From: Candidatus Rokuibacteriota bacterium
GTDB lineage: Bacteria; Methylomirabilota; Methylomirabilia; Rokubacteriales; CSP1-6
Direction of reading: 5' to 3'
Assembly: GCA_016201645.1 (NCBI GenBank)
Contig: JACQCL010000013.1
Coordinates: 1-5,785, forward strand
Length of the DNA stretch: 5,785 nt
Shown: positions 1-5,655 of the stretch, piece after piece
Layout of the letters: the number at the start of each line of letters is the position of its first letter
Position numbering within the stretch: the first letter of the stretch is position 1
Made by a program: the position numbers and the translations under genes
The notes under the pieces: generated by a model
Seen by the model: the letters and a program-made list of their open reading frames with translations, nothing else
Told to the model about the DNA's origin: nothing
Databases searched by the model: none

Positions 1-827
1 AATACCTGGCCCCGTACGGGGGTTGCGCGATGGGGGAGTACTTCCGGGACTCGGGCCGCCACGCGCTCTGCGTCTACGACGATCTCTCAAAGCACGGGCA
101 AGCGTACCGGCAGCTCTCTCTCTTGCTCAGGCGTCCGCCCGGGCGCGAGGCGTATCCCGGCGATGTCTTTTACCTCCACTCGAGGCTCCTGGAGCGCGCG
201 GCGAAGCTCAACGACGCGCTGGGGGGCGGCTCGCTCACGGCGCTTCCCATCATTGAAACGCAGCTCGGAGACGTCTCGGCGTACATCCCGACGAATGTCA
301 TTTCGATCACGGATGGCCAGATCTACTTGGAGAACGATCTCTTCTTCGCCGGCATTCGGCCGGCCGTCAACGTCGGATTGTCGGTGTCGCGGGTCGGCGG
401 CAGCGCCCAGATTAAGGCGATGCGTCAGGTGGCGGGGAAGCTGCGGCTGGATCTGGCGCAATACCGCGAGATGGCGGCGTTCGCCCAGTTCGGCTCCGAG
501 CTCGACAAGGCCACCCAGGCTCAGCTCGCGCGCGGCCAGCGGATGGTGGAAATCCTGAAGCAGGGGCAGTACGCGCCGCTCTCCGCGGAAAAACAGATCG
601 TCATCATTTACGCGGGGACCCAGGGGCTTCTGGATGACATGCCGATTGACGCGATCCGTCCCTTCGAAGAGTTCCTTTTGCCCTTCGTGGAGCGGCGGTA
701 CAAGCAGATTTACGGCGAGATCCGGGAAAAGCGCGAGATCTCTGACGCCCTGCGTCAGGTCCTGGACAAGGCGATCTCGGAGGCCAAGGCCGAGTTCGTC
801 CAGGCCAAAGGCGTCAGAACCGCGTAG
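1..827 (+). CDS. atpA: ATP synthase F1 subunit alpha, C-terminal part (5' end outside window)
   Basis: Alpha subunit of the F1 sector of ATP synthase, which forms the alpha3beta3 hexamer and carries the non-catalytic nucleotide sites at the cytoplasmic face of the membrane. The reading frame is open from base 3, so the gene begins upstream; 274 codons are present, about the second half of a usual ~500-residue alpha. The first codons read YLAPYGGCAMGEYFRD, followed by the Walker B strand ending in YDD and the family block LLLRRPPGREAYPGDVFYLH. The conserved stretch IPTNVISITDGQI follows. The arginine finger that reaches into the beta catalytic site is the Arg codon at 390-392, in VGLSVSRVGGSAQ. 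The rest is the C-terminal helical domain, ending in TAG at 825-827. The P-loop and N-terminal beta-barrel lie outside the window. The ATG at base 30 is internal, not the start. atpG follows after 16 nt. Identification is certain. Confidence 0.98.
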   Translation, partial: YLAPYGGCAMGEYFRDSGRHALCVYDDLSKHGQAYRQLSLLLRRPPGREAYPGDVFYLHSRLLERAAKLNDALGGGSLTALPIIETQLGDVSAYIPTNVISITDGQIYLENDLFFAGIRPAVNVGLSVSRVGGSAQIKAMRQVAGKLRLDLAQYREMAAFAQFGSELDKATQAQLARGQRMVEILKQGQYAPLSAEKQIVIIYAGTQGLLDDMPIDAIRPFEEFLLPFVERRYKQIYGEIREKREISDALRQVLDKAISEAKAEFVQAKGVRTA

Positions 828-836
828 CCCCCCTCC

Positions 837-841
837 GAGGG
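837..841 (+). promoter_or_regulatory. Likely Shine-Dalgarno for atpG, unusually close to the start
   Basis: The only purine-rich match upstream of the atpG ATG is GAGGG at 837-841, just 2 nt before the start codon (3 nt if GAGG is taken). This is shorter than the usual 5-9 nt. The start itself is secure from protein conservation, so either spacing is tight or atpG relies on coupling to atpA termination 16 nt upstream. Confidence 0.45.
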
Positions 842-843
842 AT

Positions 844-1716
844 ATGGCGATACTTCGGGATATTCGGCGCCGGATCCGGGCTGTCCAGTCCACGCAGAAA
901 ATCACGCGGGCCATGAAGCTGGTAGCTGCGGCCAAGCTTCGTCGCGCCCAGGAGCGGATCCTCGAAGCCCGCCCCTACGCTCACAAGATGGGGGAGTTGC
1001 TCGGGAATCTGGCGCTCCGGACCGCTGCCGGCCGCCATCCGCTGCTGTCGCGGCGCGAGGGGGGGCGCAGGCAAATCGTCATCATCACGGCCGACAAGGG
1101 CCTCTGCGGGGCGTTCAACTCCAACGTCCTCCGTCGCTCGGTGGAATTCATCCGGCAGAGCGCGGAAGCGCGGCTCACGCTGGTCGTGGTCGGCCGCAAG
1201 GCGCGGGACCATTACCGCCGGCGCCCTTGGAGCATCAAGTCCGAGATGGTGGGATTTTTTGATCGCTTGGCGTATTCGCATGCCGTGGAACTTTCAACCC
1301 GGCTCATCCAGGAGTATCTCGCGGAGGAGACGGACGAGGTCTACTTGATCTACAACGAGTTTCGATCCGTGGCGGTCCAGCGGGTGGTGCGCGAGCAGCT
1401 CCTGCCGATCGTGGCCGCTCCGGCGGTGGCGGAGGCCCCGGTAGTGGATTACCTCTATGAGCCCTCGGCCGACTCGATCCTGGCCGACCTGCTCCCGCGG
1501 CATATTCGGACGCAGGTGTACCGCGCCTTGATGGAGTCCCTCGCCGCGGAGTACGGGGCGCGAATGACGGCGATGGAGGCGGCGACCAAGAACGCGCAGG
1601 AGATGATCGAGCTGCTGACCATCCAATTCAACAAGGCCCGCCAGGAGCGGATCACCAAGGAGCTCTTGGACATCGTGGGTGGCGCCGAGGCCCTGAGACT
1701 GGCGGCCGAGGCATGA
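844..1716 (+). CDS. atpG: ATP synthase F1 subunit gamma (central rotor shaft)
   Basis: Gamma subunit, the asymmetric coiled-coil shaft that rotates inside alpha3beta3 and couples proton flow through Fo to ATP synthesis. It has 290 residues, normal for bacterial gamma. The N-terminal helix has the family signature (MAILRDIRRRIRAVQSTQKI, then TRAMKLVAAAKLRRAQ). The central Rossmann-like domain has ADKGLCGAFNSNV at about residues 83-95. The C-terminal helix includes KNAQEMIELLTIQFNKARQ, then ERITKELLDIVGGAEAL, the segment that fits into the hexamer bore. The ATG at 844 was chosen because the family begins precisely with this motif; the frame is open upstream, but that extension is only atpA read in another frame. 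I see no chloroplast-type redox-regulatory cysteine insert. It lies 16 nt after atpA and 16 nt before atpD, so the genes are co-transcribed. Confidence 0.98.
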   Translation: MAILRDIRRRIRAVQSTQKITRAMKLVAAAKLRRAQERILEARPYAHKMGELLGNLALRTAAGRHPLLSRREGGRRQIVIITADKGLCGAFNSNVLRRSVEFIRQSAEARLTLVVVGRKARDHYRRRPWSIKSEMVGFFDRLAYSHAVELSTRLIQEYLAEETDEVYLIYNEFRSVAVQRVVREQLLPIVAAPAVAEAPVVDYLYEPSADSILADLLPRHIRTQVYRALMESLAAEYGARMTAMEAATKNAQEMIELLTIQFNKARQERITKELLDIVGGAEALRLAAEA

Positions 1717-1720
1717 CGCC

Positions 1721-1726
1721 AGGGAG
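1721..1726 (+). promoter_or_regulatory. Shine-Dalgarno for atpD
   Basis: AGGGAG lies in the 16-nt atpG-atpD gap, 6 nt before the ATG at 1733. Both sequence and spacing fit a standard ribosome binding site and support this start. Confidence 0.7.
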
Positions 1727-1732
1727 TCCCGC

Positions 1733-3154
1733 ATGAGCGACGGCAGGATCGTGCAGGTCATCGGCCCGGTAGTGGACGTGGAATTCGAGCCCGACCGGCT
1801 CCCTGCCATCTACAACGCGCTAGAAGTGCCCGGGATCGAAGTGAAGGACATCTTCACGTACTCGCAGAAGCTCACTCTCGAGGTGGCGCAGCATCTGGGC
1901 GAGGGTCGCGTGCGGGCGGTCGCCATGGCCTCCACCGATGGGCTGACGCGGGGCATGGCGGTTCGCGATACCGGCGGGCCGATCTCGATCCCGGTGGGGC
2001 GGGAGACGCTCGGGCGGATCCTCAACGTCATCGGCGAGCCGGTGGACAAGCAGGGCCCGGTGAAGACCGCGAAGACCTACCCGATCCACCGTCCCGCTCC
2101 GCCCTTCGAGGAGCAGTCCACCACCGTCCAGATGCTCGAGACCGGGGTCAAGGTCGTTGACCTCCTCGAACCCTACACGCGGGGCGGGAAGACCGGGCTC
2201 TTCGGCGGAGCCGGGGTGGGGAAGACGGTCATCATCATGGAGTTGATTCACAACATCGCGACCCAGCACGGCGGGATCTCCGTCTTCGGTGGGGTGGGGG
2301 AGCGCACCCGCGAGGGCAACGACCTCTGGCTGGAGATGAAAGAATCGGGCGTCATCGAGAAGACGGCGCTGATCTACGGTCAGATGACCGAGCCGCCCGG
2401 CGCCCGGCTTCGCGTGGGGCTCACCGCGCTGACCGCCGCAGAGTATTTCCGGGACGAGGAGGGGCAGGACGTCCTCGTCTTCATCGACAACATCTTCCGC
2501 TTCACCCAGGCTGGGTCCGAGGTGTCGGCGCTCCTGGGCCGGATGCCCTCGGCGGTGGGCTACCAGCCGACGCTCGGCACCGAGATGGCGGCGCTGCAGG
2601 AGCGGATCACCTCGACGAAGCGCGGATCCATCACCTCGGTCCAGGCCATCTACGTGCCCGCCGACGACATCACCGATCCGGCACCGGCCACGGCCTTCGC
2701 CCACCTGGACGCCACCACCGTGCTCTCCCGCCAGATCGCCGAGCTCGGCATCTATCCGGCGGTGGACCCGCTCGCCTCCACCTCCCGGATTCTCGATCCA
2801 CGGATCCTCGGCGAGGAGCACTACCAGACAGCCCGCGGCGTCCAGCAGGTTCTCCAGCGCTACAAGGATCTTCAAGACATCATCGCCATCCTGGGCATGG
2901 AGGAGCTCTCCGAGGAAGACAAGCTGATCGTCTCCCGCGCGCGGAAGCTCCAGCGCTTCCTCTCTCAGCCGTTCTTCGTCGCGGAGGCGTTCACCGGCCA
3001 GCCGGGCAAGTACGTGAGCATCAAGGACACCATCAAGGGCTTCAAGGAGATCCTAGAGGGAAAGTACGACGACCTCACAGAACAGGCCTTCTACATGGTT
3101 GGGACCATCGAAGAGGCGGTGGAGAAGGCTAGCAAGCTTCGGGCAGGAGGGTAG
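1733..3154 (+). CDS. atpD: ATP synthase F1 subunit beta (catalytic)
   Basis: Catalytic beta subunit, which makes ATP from ADP and phosphate at the alpha/beta interfaces of F1. It has 473 residues, full length for the family. The N-terminal beta-barrel begins with RIVQVIGPVVDVEF. The P-loop is GGAGVGKT at 158-165, with catalytic Lys164 and Thr165. Catalytic Glu190 and Arg191 lie in GVGERTREGNDL. Walker B is VLVFIDN, with Asp252, followed by the family block FRFTQAGSEVSALLGRMPSA. The C-terminal lever motif, usually DELSEED, reads EELSEED at 390-396. This conservative D-to-E change keeps the acidic character that contacts gamma and epsilon. The ATG at 1733 is supported by an AGGGAG site 6 nt upstream and by family alignment. 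The atpC Shine-Dalgarno sits inside its last codons. There is no sign of damage or transfer. Confidence 0.99.
   Translation: MSDGRIVQVIGPVVDVEFEPDRLPAIYNALEVPGIEVKDIFTYSQKLTLEVAQHLGEGRVRAVAMASTDGLTRGMAVRDTGGPISIPVGRETLGRILNVIGEPVDKQGPVKTAKTYPIHRPAPPFEEQSTTVQMLETGVKVVDLLEPYTRGGKTGLFGGAGVGKTVIIMELIHNIATQHGGISVFGGVGERTREGNDLWLEMKESGVIEKTALIYGQMTEPPGARLRVGLTALTAAEYFRDEEGQDVLVFIDNIFRFTQAGSEVSALLGRMPSAVGYQPTLGTEMAALQERITSTKRGSITSVQAIYVPADDITDPAPATAFAHLDATTVLSRQIAELGIYPAVDPLASTSRILDPRILGEEHYQTARGVQQVLQRYKDLQDIIAILGMEELSEEDKLIVSRARKLQRFLSQPFFVAEAFTGQPGKYVSIKDTIKGFKEILEGKYDDLTEQAFYMVGTIEEAVEKASKLRAGG
3145..3150 (+). promoter_or_regulatory. Shine-Dalgarno for atpC, inside the end of atpD
   Basis: A full consensus AGGAGG overlaps the last codons of atpD and sits 9 nt before the GTG at 3160. 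It is the strongest ribosome binding site in the window and decides the GTG start of atpC, which has no nearby ATG. Confidence 0.8.
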
Positions 3155-3159
3155 GCGGG

Positions 3160-3576
3160 GTGCCAGAGCCGAGAGTGTTTTTCGAGCTGGCGACGCCGAA
3201 CCGCCTCATGGTCTCCGAGGAGGTCGAGGAGGTGGTGGCGCCGGCCGTCGGGGGCTACTTCGGGGTCCTCCCAGGCCACACCCCGTTCCTCACGTCGCTT
3301 CAGAGCGGGGAGGTGTCGTATCGCGTCGGCCGCGCCGAGCAGTATCTGGCCGTGACCGGAGGGTTTGCCGAGGTGCGAGGGGACCGGGTGGTGGTCCTCG
3401 CCGACAGAGCCGAGCGCCCCGAGGAGATCGATCGGGAGCGGGCTGAGCGGGCGCGGCAGCGCGCCGAGCGGCGGCTCGCGGGGAAGACCGACGAGGAGAT
3501 CGACTACACGCGCGCTCTGGCCGCCCTCTCGCGAGCCTTGACCCGCCTGCACGTCGCCAGCCGCCAGCCCCGATAA
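3160..3576 (+). CDS. atpC: ATP synthase F1 subunit epsilon
   Basis: Epsilon subunit, which sits at the foot of gamma on the c-ring and can inhibit ATP hydrolysis through its mobile C-terminal helices. It has 138 residues, typical of bacterial epsilon. Residues 1 to about 86 form the beta-sandwich (FELATPNRLMVSEEVEEVV, then GYFGVLPGHTPFLTSL, then LAVTGGFAEV). Residues about 87-133 form the two-helix domain. The motif IDRERA at 90-95 matches the I(L)DxxRA ATP-binding motif of Bacillus epsilon, and Glu85, Arg125 and Arg129 match the other ligands described there. The start is GTG at 3160, 5 nt after the atpD stop, chosen from the AGGAGG site and because the protein then begins at the family's usual N-terminus. 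It is the last gene of the atp operon here. Identity is certain; nucleotide binding is inferred from motif. Confidence 0.97.
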   Translation: MPEPRVFFELATPNRLMVSEEVEEVVAPAVGGYFGVLPGHTPFLTSLQSGEVSYRVGRAEQYLAVTGGFAEVRGDRVVVLADRAERPEEIDRERAERARQRAERRLAGKTDEEIDYTRALAALSRALTRLHVASRQPR

Positions 3577-3582
3577 GGGTCC

Positions 3583-3633
3583 CCCCCGGTCCTGCACAGT
3601 TCCCGAGGCAGCCCCTCCCCCGGTCCTGCACAG
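3583..3633 (+). repeat. Two-copy 17-bp direct repeat in the atpC downstream spacer
   Basis: The sequence CCCCCGGTCCTGCACAG occurs exactly at 3583-3599 and again at 3617-3633, a period of 34 nt. A weaker trace (CCGGTC) follows at 3649-3654. The second copy also contributes TGCAC (3627-3631) to a 5-bp inverted repeat with GTGCA (3640-3644). Two identical copies could be paired operator sites, a small tandem duplication or a processing signal; nothing decides between these. Confidence 0.75.
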
Positions 3634-3688
3634 CCCGGCGTGCACCCTCCGGTCTCGCCGTCTTCCATCTTCCCGCCAAAAGCGTTCC

Positions 3689-3716
3689 GTGCCCCTGGCA
3701 CAGGGCTTGCCCCTGG
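3689..3716 (+). repeat. Overlapping short inverted and direct repeats before the response regulator
   Basis: GTGCC (3689-3693) pairs with GGCAC (3697-3701). CCCTG (3693-3697) pairs with CAGGG (3701-3705), and that same CAGGG can pair with CCCTG at 3711-3715. TGCCCCTGG is also directly repeated at 3690-3698 and 3708-3716. The alternatives are mutually exclusive small hairpins of 5 bp. They end about 10 nt before the ATG at 3727, so they overlap the likely ribosome binding site. No T tract follows, so this is not a standard terminator. It may be a weak RNA structure or chance in GC-rich DNA. Confidence 0.4.
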
Positions 3717-3726
3717 AAGCCCGGGT

Positions 3727-4113
3727 ATGGCAACCGTCCTCATCGTTGATGACGAGGCCCCGATCGTGGAGCTGGTGCGGTTCACGCTGGAAGACGAGTA
3801 TGTGCGCGTGGTCGAGGCGGGCGATGGACTGGAAGCCCTGGAAGTGGCGCGCGCCGAGCTGCCGGATCTCATCCTGCTCGACGTCCAGATGCCGTATCTG
3901 AATGGATTCGATGTCTGCCGGCGTCTCCGCCTGGAGCCGCTGCGCAGCAAGACGAAAATCGTCATGCTTACGGCGGCCAGCCAGGAACAGGATCTGGCGC
4001 GGGGCCGGGCCGCTGGGGCCGACCTGTATCTGACCAAACCCTTTTCGCCACTCCGGCTCCTCACCCTCGTGCAATCGCTGCTTCCCGAGGCCCCCCTGTG
4101 GCCGGAGAGGTAG
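3727..4113 (+). CDS. Single-domain response regulator (receiver only, CheY-like)
   Basis: Phospho-receiver protein of a two-component system. Its 128 residues form one REC domain with no output domain. It starts MATVLIVDDEAPIVELV, giving the acidic pair Asp8-Asp9. The phosphoacceptor is Asp52 in LILLDVQMPYLNGFDVC. The switch Thr82 lies in IVMLTAAS, and the conserved Lys104 in DLYLTKPFSPLRLL. All key residues are present, so it should be phosphorylatable. The ATG at 3727 puts the first beta strand at the N-terminus as usual. An in-frame GTG at 3640 would add a proline-rich 29-residue tail that does not resemble a domain. A weak GGAAG (3715-3719) precedes the ATG. The HD-GYP gene overlaps its last 16 nt, so signal is most likely passed to that protein, and the partial gene at the window end may encode its kinase. 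The cognate pairing is inferred. Confidence 0.93.
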   Translation: MATVLIVDDEAPIVELVRFTLEDEYVRVVEAGDGLEALEVARAELPDLILLDVQMPYLNGFDVCRRLRLEPLRSKTKIVMLTAASQEQDLARGRAAGADLYLTKPFSPLRLLTLVQSLLPEAPLWPER

Positions 4114-4853
4114 AAATCTCCCAGGTTCTCCTCTACGCGCGGGATCTGAAGGCCCAGTATGACGCCACGCGCGCCAGGGAGCAGGACCTCAGGGCGGCGT
4201 ACGGCCGCCTCAAGGCGTCGTATCAGCAATCGCTCCGTTACGCCCGGGAGCTCGCGAGCGTGTACGGCCGGCTTCAGCGGGCGTTTCTCCAGAGCCTCCT
4301 CGGCCTGGCCAATGCCCTCGAGGCGAAGGATCCCTACACGCGCGGCCACTCCGAGCGCGTCGCTCGGCTGGCTCGGCGGCTCGCGCTTCGTATCGGATGC
4401 GAGCCGAGCGAGTCGCTGGTCATCGCTCAGGCGGGGCTGCTCCATGACCTGGGCAAGATCGGGATCCCGGAGGCGGTCCTGAGGAAACCCGGGCCCCTGA
4501 CGGAGAACGAGTGGAAGCTGATGCGCGAGCATCCCGTGGTCGGGGCTCGGATCGTCTCACCGCTGGAATTTTTCACCGAAGGTGCGCTCATCATTCGCCA
4601 CCACCACGAGCGGCAGGACGGGAGCGGATACCCGGCAGGTTTGTTGGGTGAGGCGATCCCCCTGGGCGCCCGGGTTGTCGCCGTGGCGGATGTCTACGAT
4701 GCGTTGACCTCGGACCGCCCGTATCGGCGAGGCCTCTCGCGCGGGGAGGCGCTCTGTTGGATCCAGGACTCGGCAGGGCGTCTTTTGGACGCGCGGGTCG
4801 TCTCTGCCTTCCTTGCTCTCGTGGCCGATGGATGTCCTGACTCGCCCGTTTGA
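4098..4853 (+). CDS. HD-GYP domain phosphohydrolase, probable c-di-GMP phosphodiesterase
   Basis: This is a member of the HD-GYP subfamily of HD metal-dependent phosphohydrolases, whose studied members degrade cyclic di-GMP. It has 251 residues. Residues 1 to about 65 are a charged, tyrosine-rich helical segment, likely coiled coil and dimerising. The HD-GYP core covers about 66-245: GHSERVA with His84, HDLGKIGIP with His116-Asp117 and Lys120, His145 in REHPVVGARI, the GYP signature HHERQDGSGYP at 169-179, and Asp198 in AVADVYDALTSDRPYR. All metal-ligand and signature positions are filled. Gln173 replaces the aromatic residue usual before DG. There is no transmembrane segment, so it is probably cytosolic. 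The GTG at 4098 is the first start codon I find in this frame and has CGAGG 7 nt upstream inside the response regulator gene, which it overlaps by 16 nt. The pair resembles an RpfG-type REC-HD-GYP protein split in two. Activity is inferred from the family. Confidence 0.9.
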   Translation: MAGEVEISQVLLYARDLKAQYDATRAREQDLRAAYGRLKASYQQSLRYARELASVYGRLQRAFLQSLLGLANALEAKDPYTRGHSERVARLARRLALRIGCEPSESLVIAQAGLLHDLGKIGIPEAVLRKPGPLTENEWKLMREHPVVGARIVSPLEFFTEGALIIRHHHERQDGSGYPAGLLGEAIPLGARVVAVADVYDALTSDRPYRRGLSRGEALCWIQDSAGRLLDARVVSAFLALVADGCPDSPV

Positions 4854-5655
4854 TCCCTCCCGCCCTGCCCACGGGGCGCTCATTCCGTTCCCGCTGCGCG
4901 TTCTCCTGCCTTTTGCGGCGGTCGGCTTCGTCGGGGTCTCGGCCCGTTCTCTCGGGTGGACGGAAGCGCCCGTGATGAGGGTCCTGGGGGTCGTCAGCTT
5001 TCACGGCGGGCTGCTTGCTGCCTCCCTCGCTGCCGCGTGGCAGGGCGCGAGCGGCTGGGGGTCAGGTGCGGCTCTGATGGCGCTCTCTCTCCTGATCGGA
5101 GCGGCAGCGTGCGCCGTGGGACCTTGGGGGTGTCTGGCCTACCTTCTCCCGCCCCTCGTCCTGGCGCACGCGGCCTTCCGCCACCCTGAGTGCGGCCGGA
5201 TGGGACTGGCGCTTCGGGCCGACTGGCGCGTGCTTGCGCGTGGCGCCGCGGTCGGCGGCTTTCTCGGCGGGCATCTCCTTCTCTCGGCGTCCCGGACCTT
5301 CGGCTACCCCGCGCGCTTAGACCCGCCGGCTTCCTATCTGACCGACGTTCTCTATGACGTGGGCGCCAACGTCTTGTCGGCGGAGTGCTTCTTTCGCGGG
5401 ACCTTGTTCAACCACTGGCAGCGGAGGTGGAGCTTCTGGCCCGCCGCGTTAGCGGTGACGGGACTCTCGGTCCTCCGGTATCTCGTGGACCCCGCGCTTC
5501 CGCGGGCCTTGGAGATGATGGTCGGCGCGGTGTTTTATCTCGCGCTCCTGTCGCTGTCGGGGTGCGCGCTCCTCTGGGACTCCGGAAGTCTCCTCCCCTC
5601 GCTGACCGCCTCTTTCGTCTTCTTCTCAACCTATCGGATGCTCCACGTGCGGTGA
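4828..5655 (+). CDS. Polytopic membrane protein, CPBP/CAAX-protease-like with degenerate active site
   Basis: An integral membrane protein of 275 residues with about eight or nine hydrophobic segments (roughly 22-40, 50-71, 80-97, 98-117, 137-155, 171-194, 203-220, 230-250, 254-272). The second half resembles the CPBP (CAAX protease and bacteriocin-processing) family. AECFFRGTLFNHW at 185-197 matches the motif usually written EExxxR, with Glu186 and Arg190 kept but Ala185 in place of the first Glu. GSLLPSLTAS at 253-262 matches the usual GSLxPxxxxH, with Ser262 where His is expected. The second-motif His (usually in FxxxH) is not found near residues 215-219. Proteolysis is therefore doubtful, and the protein may be a pseudoprotease or scaffold. 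The start is ATG 4828, overlapping the HD-GYP gene by 26 nt; the in-frame TTG at 4813 is less likely. The next gene overlaps its stop by 4 nt. The gene is certain, the family assignment moderate, the function unknown. Confidence 0.75.
   Translation: MDVLTRPFDPSRPAHGALIPFPLRVLLPFAAVGFVGVSARSLGWTEAPVMRVLGVVSFHGGLLAASLAAAWQGASGWGSGAALMALSLLIGAAACAVGPWGCLAYLLPPLVLAHAAFRHPECGRMGLALRADWRVLARGAAVGGFLGGHLLLSASRTFGYPARLDPPASYLTDVLYDVGANVLSAECFFRGTLFNHWQRRWSFWPAALAVTGLSVLRYLVDPALPRALEMMVGAVFYLALLSLSGCALLWDSGSLLPSLTASFVFFSTYRMLHVR

Larger units (their letters stand above)
3577..3726. other. 150-nt intergenic spacer between atpC and the signalling genes
   Basis: This is the only intergenic gap over 20 nt in the window. 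Its first part is C-rich on the + strand and holds a 17-bp direct repeat. Its last part, just before the response regulator, has short overlapping inverted repeats. I found no GC-rich hairpin followed by a T run, so no standard intrinsic terminator, and no sigma70-like -35/-10 pair. Whether transcription reads through from atp or starts anew here cannot be decided from sequence alone. The frame of the response regulator is open through part of it from a GTG at 3640, but that extension does not look coding. Confidence 0.6.

Noticed and set aside
23..558. Extra + strand frames inside atpA (23-256 and 163-558) and at 3099-3446.
   Set aside because: They overlap well-conserved ATP synthase genes out of frame and translate to compositionally biased, domainless peptides.
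634..843. N-terminal extension of atpG back to the ATG at 634.
   Set aside because: This stretch is atpA read in another frame, with an Arg/Ser-rich translation. Gamma subunits begin at the MAILRDIRRRI motif encoded from 844.
87..935. Long antisense open frame opposite atpA, and similar ones opposite atpD (1820-2875) and at 3091-4074 and 3504-4532.
   Set aside because: They mirror strongly conserved genes in high-GC DNA, where the opposite frames lack stop codons. The translations are low-complexity, rich in Arg/Gly/Pro, and have no recognisable domain.
3538..3577. TTGACC and GATAAG as a sigma70 promoter near the end of atpC.
   Set aside because: The spacing between the elements is 28 nt, far from 17, and the match falls inside the conserved coding end of atpC.
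3569..3633. Possible rho-independent terminator after atpC.
   Set aside because: Only 3-5 bp stems can be drawn (for example 3569-3571 with 3577-3579, or 3605-3608 with 3614-3617), and no T run follows any of them.
3640..3726. Upstream GTG start for the response regulator, adding 29 residues.
   Set aside because: The extension is rich in Pro and Ser, precedes the first REC beta strand and covers the spacer repeats. The ATG at 3727 gives the standard receiver N-terminus.
4813..4827. TTG start for the membrane protein, five codons upstream of the ATG.
   Set aside because: It has no better ribosome binding site, TTG is the less favoured codon, and the five extra residues add no recognised feature.
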